Shown piece by piece: positions 1 through 6,043 of a DNA stretch of 64,000 bases. The stretch is from NCBI GenBank assembly GCA_900473795.1, contig UCMT01000040.1, positions 1 to 64,000 of the forward strand. Direction: 5' to 3'. The position numbers and the translations under genes were made by a program. Origin of the DNA: Hyphomicrobiales bacterium (lineage in GTDB: Bacteria > Pseudomonadota > Alphaproteobacteria > Rhizobiales > Rhizobiaceae). A model generated the notes under the pieces. The model saw nothing but the letters and a program-made list of their open reading frames with translations, made no database searches and was not told where the DNA came from. Numbering within the stretch: position 1 is the stretch's first letter; every line of letters begins with the position of its first letter.

Positions 1-77
1 AAGAGCGGGGATGGACGGGGATGAAGGGCGCCCCGGTTTTGCGATCGATCCCGCCTCGGCGCGCAGCCGGATATAAA

Positions 78-102
78 TCGTATCCGATTAAATCGGAATA
101 GT
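78..102 (+). promoter_or_regulatory. Upstream OhrR operator (imperfect copy)
   Basis: The left arm TCGTATCCGAT, a TAA centre and a degenerate right arm starting ATCGGAATA lie just upstream of the -35 box of ohr. The site matches the perfect operator at 135-159 and the one before ohrR at 1505-1530. That it binds OhrR is inferred from this sharing. Confidence 0.7.
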
Positions 103-103
103 G

Positions 104-132
104 TTGACAAGGGTCCGCGCAAGGCGTATTTA
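104..132 (+). promoter_or_regulatory. ohr promoter, sigma-70 type
   Basis: A consensus -35 box TTGACA (104-109) is followed after exactly 17 bp by TATTTA (127-132). The operator at 135-159 lies over the expected start of transcription, so a bound repressor should block RNA polymerase. Confidence 0.75.
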
Positions 133-134
133 AC

Positions 135-159
135 TCGTATCCGATTAGATCGGATACGA
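135..159 (+). promoter_or_regulatory. Perfect OhrR operator over the ohr start site
   Basis: Arms TCGTATCCGAT (135-145) and ATCGGATACGA (149-159) are perfect inverted repeats around TAG. Placement just downstream of the -10 box fits repression by the MarR-family OhrR encoded nearby. Organic peroxides would relieve repression by oxidising the OhrR cysteine, as known for the family. Confidence 0.75.
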
Positions 160-186
160 TAAAAAGCGAACACAAAGGATATCGCC

Positions 187-582
187 ATGACCGAGAAGCT
201 TCTTTTCACCGGAAAGACTCACAACAAGAGCGGCCGCGACGGCTTTGCCCGCAGCAGCGACGGCAAGCTGGACCTCAGGCTGACGCAGCCGCACCCGGCC
301 GCCGAAAACCTGTTCGGTGCCGCCTGGTCGGCCTGCTACATGGGCGCGATCGAGGTCGCCGCCGCCCAGAGAAACATCAAGCTTCCGGAAGGTGTCGAGG
401 TCCATGCCGAGATCGATCTCAACGTCGACGACGGCTCCTACTTCCTGCGGGCGCGCCTCAATGTCAGCCTGCCGGGCATCGACCGCGACGTCGCCCATGA
501 ACTGATCCACGCAGCCCATGAGATCTGCCCCTATTCCAAGGCGACGCGCGGCAACGTCGACGTCGCCACCAACCTTATCTAA
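187..582 (+). CDS. ohr: Organic hydroperoxide resistance protein Ohr
   Basis: The 131-residue product has the usual Ohr/OsmC length and fold pattern. It is a thiol peroxidase that reduces organic and fatty-acid hydroperoxides in the cytoplasm, recycled in this family by lipoylated proteins. The two catalytic cysteines are visible: Cys50 in AAWSACYMGA and Cys114 in HEICPYSKATRGN, the latter motif being diagnostic of Ohr. A ribosome site AAAGGA precedes the ATG by 7 bases. The promoter and two flanking operators indicate control by OhrR, which is encoded convergently at 985-1473 rather than next door. A 12-bp hairpin follows the stop codon. Confidence 0.95.
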   Translation: MTEKLLFTGKTHNKSGRDGFARSSDGKLDLRLTQPHPAAENLFGAAWSACYMGAIEVAAAQRNIKLPEGVEVHAEIDLNVDDGSYFLRARLNVSLPGIDRDVAHELIHAAHEICPYSKATRGNVDVATNLI

Positions 583-591
583 GCCGGATCG

Positions 592-622
592 GTCGGGTCT
601 GCCTGCCGGCGGCAGACCCGAC
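592..622 (+). terminator. Hairpin after ohr
   Basis: GTCGGGTCTGCC (592-603) pairs perfectly with GGCAGACCCGAC (611-622) around a 7-base loop, 9 bases past the ohr stop. There is no T run, so it may be a weak terminator or an mRNA-end stabiliser. Confidence 0.5.
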
Positions 623-666
623 GCTCTTCGCATCAGACGCTGACCTTGCTGCGGCCGATCCGGCCG

Positions 667-760
667 CATTTGCATTTTCTGGAGCAAATCCAGGAAAAGA
701 CCGAACCGGTTTTCGCCCGGATTTGCGTCAAAACATGAATAGAGCATTTCCGTGTCCCGA
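667..760. repeat. Dispersed intergenic repeat, rhizobial type
   Basis: A block with internal symmetry contains CTGGAGCAAATCCAGG, then AACCGGTTTTCGCCCGGATT, and ends AGAGCATTTCCGTG. It resembles a short repeat familiar from rhizobial intergenic regions. No second copy is present in this window, so the assignment rests on recognition of the motif. Confidence 0.4.
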
Positions 761-788
761 AGACATGGCCGTTTGACAGCGTGGCTAT

Positions 789-936
789 GGCCCCTCTTCC
801 GCCCTGCCGGGCACCTTCTCCCCGTCGTGGACGGGGGGAGAAGGAAGGCTTGCCGCACGCGCTTCGTCACTCTCGGCAGTCAAGCAGGGCACGTCCCCTC
901 GCCCCGTTTGCGGGGGAGGGTTAGGGTGAGGGGCAC
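789..936. repeat. RIME-like palindromic mosaic repeat, copy 1
   Basis: This non-coding block starts with a CCCCTC...CCGCCCTGCCGGGCACCTTCTCCCCG module and ends with GAGGGTTAGGGTGAGGGGC. The outer ends are inverted copies of each other, so the unit can fold into a long hairpin. Two further copies occur at 10951-11088 and 15435-15551. With the repeat at 667-760 and the hairpin at 592-622 it fills the 402-base stretch between ohr and ohrR, where I see no gene. Confidence 0.75.
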
Positions 937-984
937 AAGCGGCCTGCTCAAGATTGTGTAATGCTCTCGCCGACGGCCCGCCGA

Positions 985-1473
985 TCAGGCCTTCTCCTGC
1001 TGCGTGGCCCGCAGGAGATTGTCGCGCAGCCTCGCCACGGCCTGCTGCACCACGAAAAAATCGTCCCCGAGCCCGGTCGCGCCGACCAGCGATGCGGCGG
1101 GGTCCGTTTCCAGAAGACTGCGCCCGGCCGGCGTCAGGCTCACTCGCACCTGCCGTTCGTCGGCGGGATCGCGCTTACGCTCAAGATAACCGATCTGCTC
1201 CAGCTTCTTGAGGATCGGCGTCAGCGTGTTGGATTCCAGGAACAGCTTTTCGCCGAGCGCGCCGACGGTCTGGTCGTCCTCTTCGGACAGCGCCACCATG
1301 GCGATATACTGGGTGTAGGTCAGGCCGAGCGCATCCATGATCGGCTTGTAGGCGCGGCCGAAGGCGAGGTTCGCCGAGTAGACCGCAAAGCAGAGAAAAT
1401 TCGAAAGTTTCCTCTCGCCGGTCTGCGACGACGGATCGGAGCTTGTCTTTGTTTGTGGTGCGGTCACGGGCAT
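985..1473 (-). CDS. ohrR: OhrR, MarR-family peroxide-sensing repressor
   Basis: This 162-residue winged-helix protein carries the sensing cysteine in LSNFLCFAVYSANLAFGRAYKP (Cys28 from the ATG), the diagnostic OhrR segment, followed by a DNA-binding wing with LESNTLTPILKKLEQIGYLERKRDP. It represses ohr until organic peroxide oxidises the cysteine. The ATG at 1471-1473 lies only 2 bases after AAAGGA. An in-frame GTG at 1465-1467 has an 8-base spacing and may be the true start, giving 160 residues. It is convergent with ohr but has its own promoter with the same operator, pointing to autoregulation. Confidence 0.93.
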   Translation of the reverse strand: MPVTAPQTKTSSDPSSQTGERKLSNFLCFAVYSANLAFGRAYKPIMDALGLTYTQYIAMVALSEEDDQTVGALGEKLFLESNTLTPILKKLEQIGYLERKRDPADERQVRVSLTPAGRSLLETDPAASLVGATGLGDDFFVVQQAVARLRDNLLRATQQEKA

Positions 1474-1497
1474 GATCCTTTATGGGGCCTTTGTCGT

Positions 1498-1530
1498 TAT
1501 ATAGATCGCATCCGATTAAATCGCAATAGT
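1498..1530 (-). promoter_or_regulatory. ohrR promoter with embedded operator
   Basis: Reading leftward, TTGCGA (1521-1526) and TATATA (1498-1503) are 17 bp apart. The operator GCATCCGAT-TAA-ATCGCAATA (about 1508-1528) fills the spacer and -35 box. The shared half-site with the ohr operators supports autorepression by OhrR. Confidence 0.65.
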
Positions 1531-1760
1531 GAGTCAAGCGAGGTGGCGCGCCCGGTTCATTTTCGAACCGGACGGGAGCCGCCTTTCACGCAGGCCCGCA
1601 CGCGCGTTTTGCCTCCTGGCGCCCGGCCCGCCTCGCCGGCAACGCACTCAGGTGTATCCGTGGCGGGACGGAGGGAAAGGCAGGGATGGACGGGGGGTAA
1701 CTTTTCGGCGCGGGATGCGGCGCATTGGCCGCTTCGGCACCGTCCAGGAATGACGAAAAT

Positions 1761-2456
1761 TCATTGTCCCGGAGCGAGGCCATCAAGCAGGAAGTCGAGA
1801 CCTTTCCTGAAAGCGCCGTCCCAATCGTTATCCAACAGCAGGCGAGAGCGTTCGATTGTCGGGTAGTGTTCGCTGAGACGTGTAAGCCGCTGCTGCGCGG
1901 CGGCCATGTCCTCGTCCGAGAGGTCGAAGCTCGCCCGGGTGATGGTAGCGCCCATCACATAGTTCCAGAGCGACCATATCGCGGCGTTCATATCTGCGTC
2001 CGCTACGCCGGCTCTGGACAAGGTCTTGCTCAGCAGTTCCAGGCGACTGAGAATGTTCGGGCCGAGCGCCCGGCGCGGCAACAGCGATGCCGACCAAGGA
2101 TGGCGCAGCATGCTGGCACGCCAGTCTTCGAGCATATGAACGACTTCCCCGCGCCAGTCTCGAGACTCGGCTATTTGCGGCGGTTCGCGATATTCGAGCA
2201 CCGAGTCGAGCGCCAGATCAAAGACCTCTTCCTTGTTGTCGACGTGCCAATACAGGCTCATCGCGCCCGAGCCGAGGCGATCGGCCAGCCGACGCATCTT
2301 CAATCCGTCGACTCCTTGGGCGTCCAGCAGCTCCACCGCGGTCGTCACGATACGTTCCAGAGAGAGAGGCGGTTCACTGCGCGGCTCGTGCGCGGACTGT
2401 GACGCACTTGTCCGTTGAGACCGTTTGCTCTGCACACCGCTACGTTTGGCTGCCAT
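1761..2456 (-). CDS. TetR-family transcriptional regulator
   Basis: The 231-residue product has a basic, serine-rich 30-residue extension, then the TetR helix-turn-helix (LERIVTTAVELLDAQGVDGLKMRRLADRLGSGAMSLYWHVDNKEEVFDLALD, residues about 32-84) and a TetR_C-like all-helical ligand domain. The start is supported by AAGGAAGA upstream. It is divergent from the RidA-like gene, and the long inverted repeat at 2523-2572 between them is the likely operator, so it probably controls that gene and itself. The ligand is unknown. The spacer between it and ohrR (1531-1760) holds no gene that I can support. Confidence 0.85.
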   Translation of the reverse strand: MAAKRSGVQSKRSQRTSASQSAHEPRSEPPLSLERIVTTAVELLDAQGVDGLKMRRLADRLGSGAMSLYWHVDNKEEVFDLALDSVLEYREPPQIAESRDWRGEVVHMLEDWRASMLRHPWSASLLPRRALGPNILSRLELLSKTLSRAGVADADMNAAIWSLWNYVMGATITRASFDLSDEDMAAAQQRLTRLSEHYPTIERSRLLLDNDWDGAFRKGLDFLLDGLAPGQ

Positions 2457-2471
2457 CCGTCTTCCTTGCTG

Positions 2472-2486
2472 ATCAGACCGTCTGAT
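2472..2486 (-). promoter_or_regulatory. Small palindrome in the tetR leader
   Basis: ATCAGAC-C-GTCTGAT is a perfect 15-bp palindrome 16 bases before the tetR start. It could be a second regulator site or a hairpin in the leader mRNA. Function is unknown. Confidence 0.35.
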
Positions 2487-2522
2487 TTAAGCCGACAATC
2501 GACGAATGTCGATCCTGACCGA

Positions 2523-2572
2523 TTGACTCGTACGGCGTACGATGCGATTGAATCGTACGCCGTACGAGTCAA
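2523..2572. promoter_or_regulatory. 50-bp perfect inverted repeat, probable TetR operator
   Basis: Two perfect 21-bp arms (2523-2543 and 2552-2572) flank an 8-bp spacer GCGATTGA. Each arm is itself nearly palindromic (TCGTACG-G-CGTACGA), so the site can be read as two TetR-type operators in mirror arrangement. Each arm begins with TTGACT read outward-in, a possible -35 box on both strands. It lies between tetR and the RidA-like gene. Confidence 0.7.
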
Positions 2573-2651
2573 CCATATGGCGATGGATTAAGTTCAATCC
2601 TGCAGGCCGCGAGGGTGCATTGCTCGCAGTCCTCGGAGCCAGGAGAAAATC

Positions 2652-3140
2652 ATGTCACGCGCAATCAAGCATCTGCTTATCGGAGGGCTAATCATCATGA
2701 CCATGGCAGTTCCCACGGCGACGACAGCGAATGAGAGCGATCTCAAGCTGACCATCGTCAATCCACAAAACCTCTACGACCCGACGCCGAACGGCTACAG
2801 CACGGCGGTGATTGTGCCCCGCGAAGCCCGCGTGGCCTACATCTCCGGACAGGGCGGCCAAGACAGCACTGGAGCCTTGTCGCCCGATTTTTCGGTGCAG
2901 GTGGAACAAGCATATGCGAACCTGCGCACTGCGCTTGAAGGGATCGGTGCGAAACCGGATCAGGTCGCCAAGCTGACAGTCTTCGTGGTCGATCACGATA
3001 TGTCCAAGCTTGAGGTGTTGACCAGGAACGTCAAGCAAATGTTCGGCGAGGCGCTGCCGGCGCAGACTCTGATTCCCGTCCCCAAGCTTGCAATTGACCC
3101 CATGCTCTTCGAGGTCGAAGCCGTCGTCATTCTGGAATAG
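2652..3140 (+). CDS. Exported RidA/YjgF-family protein
   Basis: The 162-residue product has a signal peptide (about residues 1-26, ending PTATTANES) before a RidA fold, whereas typical RidA proteins are cytosolic and about 130 residues. Canonical RidA uses an arginine (the ARSC segment before the last strand) to hold and hydrolyse 2-aminoacrylate imines. Here the equivalent reads PAQTLIPV with Gln in its place, so classic imine deaminase activity is doubtful. AGGAG precedes the ATG. The divergent TetR gene and its operator suggest inducible expression. The substrate is unknown. Confidence 0.8.
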   Translation: MSRAIKHLLIGGLIIMTMAVPTATTANESDLKLTIVNPQNLYDPTPNGYSTAVIVPREARVAYISGQGGQDSTGALSPDFSVQVEQAYANLRTALEGIGAKPDQVAKLTVFVVDHDMSKLEVLTRNVKQMFGEALPAQTLIPVPKLAIDPMLFEVEAVVILE

Positions 3141-3172
3141 TGGCGGCGACGGACCAGGCGCGATAGCCGTTC

Positions 3173-3241
3173 CTTTTCCATCGTCGTAACAGCCGCACGC
3201 AGCTCTTCCAGTTCGGCGGCGAGGGTGGAGAAGCGGGCTTT
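3173..3241 (-). pseudogene. Remnant of the C-terminal end of an ABC-F ATPase gene
   Basis: Read leftward, this piece encodes RFSTLAAELEELRAAVTTME, closely matching RFSTLATELEKLRASITQME near the C-terminus of the intact ABC-F protein at 8350-10176. The DNA aligns with about 8379-8460 without gaps over roughly 68 bases. There is no start codon and a TAA lies about 30 codons upstream in frame. No ATPase motifs remain. It looks like the leftover of a duplicated or recombined gene end rather than a working coding region. Confidence 0.6.
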
Positions 3242-3334
3242 TTTTTGGCGGCGGGTTTCAGCTCAGAAATCCGCGTCGAGTTTCCCGTAATTTACGGGGA
3301 TTTGGCGAGCGTCCAATCTTCTCGAGTGAGCCAC

Positions 3335-4615
3335 TTAAACGGTGACGCTGCCGAGGCAACTTTGGAGCAATCGCCGTCTTAAGTGGATGACCGCTGAAGT
3401 CGCTTTGTGGGCTCTCAGTAAGAATGATTGTGTCCCGCGCCAGCGGTGGCCGCTTCGGCAAGACCGCCGCCGCCTTATGGAGATCACGCCGGTCAGACGC
3501 TTACTGCGATTGACGCCCGGCAGAGGGAGAACTTGAACCTCGCACATGCCGCGCACACCGTCATCAACGGTCTCGTCCGAGCAATATTCGACATCTGCAT
3601 CGCCGCCCAGGCCGTTGGCCAGGGCGTATTCGGACGGCCGCTCAAAGTGGCCGATCTCAGGCAACATCACGAATTGCTCGAATGTCTGGAACGCGGCCGC
3701 GGCCCTGGTCCCTGTCTGGTAGGAGGCGCTTGGCGTATTGCCGGCAAATTTCGTCTGCGTCGACCACAGAGACTGACCGTTGCCCCGCAAATGGTCGCCC
3801 AGCGACTGATAGGCCACCATCAGGCCGGTTGCGATCTGAGGCGCCGGATCGACGACCGGGAAGCGGTCACTCTGCTTGACGTAGGAGGCCATGAGGTAAG
3901 ACATATCGTGTCCGCCCAAGCGGGCGTGGTCCACATACTGCACCCGAACGGTACCCGTGCCACGGTGCTTCAGGTCGAGCATGTCGGCTGCCTTGCTGGA
4001 AACGTCGATGATGCGACCGTGGTGAAAGGGACCGCGATCGTTGACGCGCACGATGAGCGACGAACCGTTTTCAAGATTGGTCACCCGCACATAGCTGGGC
4101 AGGGGAAGGGTCGGATGCGCGGCAGAAAGGTGATCCGGGTCGTAAATTTCGCCGTTTGCGGTCAGGCGCCCGCGAAATGCCGAGCCGTACCAGGAAGCGA
4201 CGCCCTTCTTGTCGTAGTTCGGCTCTTCCTTCGGATAATAGCGCTTGCCTTTCACCACATAGGGCTTGCCGATCATATAGCGGCCACCGCCCTTGGGAAT
4301 ATTCTTGCCGTAGGCGACCCGCGGGCCCGCCTTCACGCCGTATGCCTTTTCGGAAATGTATCCTTTGCTGTCCGGCGCTTGCGTGGTCGTGCAGGCAGCA
4401 CAGCTGCAGCAGACCATCGTGATCGCCAGCCATCGCAGGCCTCTGACAGCCGTCCTTACATCAATACCCATCCGTCCAACGCTGGCGACAGCCTTCCGTG
4501 CATCTGCGACAAGCCGGTCACGCGCTTGCAGTCCGCTGTGCATCGTGTCGAGGGGCAGACGGTTTTGCAGCTGAGGCACTCGTCGATGTATTGCAACATT
4601 CTGGGGACGGCCCAT
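3335..4615 (-). CDS. rlpA: RlpA-like septal ring lytic transglycosylase, lipoprotein
   Basis: The core GVASWYGSAFRGRLTANGEIYDPDHLSAAHPTLPLPSYVRVTNL...VRVNDRGPFHHGRIIDVSSKAA is the RlpA double-psi beta-barrel with its catalytic Asp and His context. RlpA cleaves glycan strands stripped of peptides at the septum. The ATG at 4615 has a strong AAGGAG, giving 426 residues. A lipoprotein signal (MVCCSCAAC) begins only at an internal ATG near 4471, which may be the functional start. I see no SPOR domain. The last 50 or so residues are arginine-rich and unlike a folded tail, so a frameshift near 3480-3500 is possible. Confidence 0.8.
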   Translation of the reverse strand: MGRPQNVAIHRRVPQLQNRLPLDTMHSGLQARDRLVADARKAVASVGRMGIDVRTAVRGLRWLAITMVCCSCAACTTTQAPDSKGYISEKAYGVKAGPRVAYGKNIPKGGGRYMIGKPYVVKGKRYYPKEEPNYDKKGVASWYGSAFRGRLTANGEIYDPDHLSAAHPTLPLPSYVRVTNLENGSSLIVRVNDRGPFHHGRIIDVSSKAADMLDLKHRGTGTVRVQYVDHARLGGHDMSYLMASYVKQSDRFPVVDPAPQIATGLMVAYQSLGDHLRGNGQSLWSTQTKFAGNTPSASYQTGTRAAAAFQTFEQFVMLPEIGHFERPSEYALANGLGGDADVEYCSDETVDDGVRGMCEVQVLPLPGVNRSKRLTGVISIRRRRSCRSGHRWRGTQSFLLRAHKATSAVIHLRRRLLQSCLGSVTV

Positions 4616-4906
4616 AAATTCGCTCCTTCCGTGTATAGAAGCGGAGCCGATGCCAAAAGTTCCATTAGCATATGCGAATATACACCGCCTTTTCATTTGG
4701 CCGGCCGCTGACGACGCCACCGCGGACGCCGGCGCGTGGCAGTGGCAGGAGCGGTTACCGTGCAACCATGGAGCGGGTGGGGGTTTTGGGCACTTTGCTG
4801 GCCCTGTCCGATCTGGAACCGCTGAAACTCAAGATCACTTTGGAACGCGCTGCCTACCCAAAATCCGGGGCGTATGCTATGTTCAGCGATGTCGAAGGTC
4901 CCAATC

Positions 4907-5500
4907 ATGCGCGGGTTGCTGGCATTGGTAGCGTTGATGTTCGCGGCGACGATGGTGGCCGCGGGCGATCGCTTGTTTGATGCCGTTGCAGCCGGCGATG
5001 CCGCCGCCGTCGAGCAGGCACTCGCCGCGGGTGCCGCCGTCGACACGCGGGCACCCGACCAGGCGACGCCTCTCATCAACGCCGCTCTCGCCGACCAGAC
5101 CGCCATCGCCGAATTGCTGATCGGCAAAGGCGCCAATGCGATGGCGCGCAATTCGGGCGGCTTCACGCCGCTTCACGCCGCGGCCTTTTCCGGCAGCGTG
5201 CCGATCAGCAAGCTCTTGCTCGACCACGGCGCGACGCTCGACGATGCGGCCAACAAAGCCGGTGCGACGCCGCTGATGGTCGCGGGCGAGGAAAATCACG
5301 TCGCCCTGGTGACGTTTCTGATCGCCGAGGGGGCCGATGTCGGCAAGGCGGAGGTGCACGGCTACACGCCGATCACGCGGGCATTGTGGAAGGGCAACAC
5401 GGACATCGTCCGGCTTTACAAGCGGCATGGCGCGACCTGTCCTCCGGCCAGCTTTCTCGGCGATGAAGATTACGCGAAGTGCATGGAAATCCACGATTGA
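4907..5500 (+). CDS. Exported ankyrin-repeat protein
   Basis: A 197-residue protein has a signal peptide (MRGLLALVALMFAATMVAAG) and four to five ankyrin repeats, for example GGFTPLHAAAFSGSVPISKLLLDHGA and GATPLMVAGEENHVALVTFLIAEGA. The ATG at 4907 is chosen because GAAGG lies 8 bases upstream and the signal peptide begins there. An in-frame ATG at 4874 would add 11 residues. Ankyrin repeats mediate protein binding, here presumably in the periplasm, and the partner is unknown. The YHS-domain gene follows after 13 bases and is probably co-transcribed. The 290 bases between this gene and rlpA hold only promoter-sized sequence. Confidence 0.82.
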   Translation: MRGLLALVALMFAATMVAAGDRLFDAVAAGDAAAVEQALAAGAAVDTRAPDQATPLINAALADQTAIAELLIGKGANAMARNSGGFTPLHAAAFSGSVPISKLLLDHGATLDDAANKAGATPLMVAGEENHVALVTFLIAEGADVGKAEVHGYTPITRALWKGNTDIVRLYKRHGATCPPASFLGDEDYAKCMEIHD

Positions 5501-5513
5501 ACAGGAGGCACAA

Positions 5514-6026
5514 ATGGATGCGATAAGCAAAAGGGGCTTCACGCGCGGCATTCGCGGTTCAGTGGCGCTGTTCGTCGTGGTCGGCGCAGCGGCGGCCGGT
5601 GGATCATCGGCTTTCGCCGACGACTCGGTGAACACCGGCTACTTCGGCGGCGTGGCGATCATGGGATACGACACGGTTGCCTATTTCACCGAAGGCAGAG
5701 CGACGAAGGGCTCCGAGAAATTCTCCTACGAATGGCTGGGGACGCCGTGGCATTTCGCCAATGAGAAACACCGTGAAATGTTCATCAGCGAACCAACCAA
5801 ATATGCGCCTCAGTATGGCGGCTACTGCGCGGGCGAGGTTGCGCTCGGGTCGGTCACGATCAATATCGATCCCGAAGCCTTCAAGATCATCGACGGCAAG
5901 CTCTACCTGATCTACGCCAAGGACGCGGCCGAGTGGTTCGCCGCCCACGCGGCTGAGGAAGTGCCGAAGGCCGAGGAAAACTGGCCGAAGGTCGCGGCCA
6001 ATCTCGGACTGGACCAGTATCACTAA
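5514..6026 (+). CDS. YHS-domain-containing exported protein
   Basis: The 170-residue product has an N-terminal hydrophobic export signal (about residues 15-36, ending SSAFADD). It is followed by a YHS-type domain with VAIMGYDTVAYFTEGRATKG...YEWLGTPWHFANEKHREMFISEPTKYAPQYGGYCAGEVA. YHS domains are small, often metal-linked modules, and the function of this secreted group is not established. AGGAGG lies 6 bases before the ATG. A longer reading frame to the left overlaps the ankyrin gene and is a shadow. The gene sits directly behind the ankyrin gene and ends 17 bases from the convergent cyclase gene. Confidence 0.83.
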   Translation: MDAISKRGFTRGIRGSVALFVVVGAAAAGGSSAFADDSVNTGYFGGVAIMGYDTVAYFTEGRATKGSEKFSYEWLGTPWHFANEKHREMFISEPTKYAPQYGGYCAGEVALGSVTINIDPEAFKIIDGKLYLIYAKDAAEWFAAHAAEEVPKAEENWPKVAANLGLDQYH

Positions 6027-6043
6027 CCTCGACGGGATCGCGT

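Noticed and set aside
4672-4980. A 102-codon frame before the ankyrin gene
   Set aside because: It overlaps the start of the ankyrin gene in another frame, has no ribosome site and no protein-like pattern.
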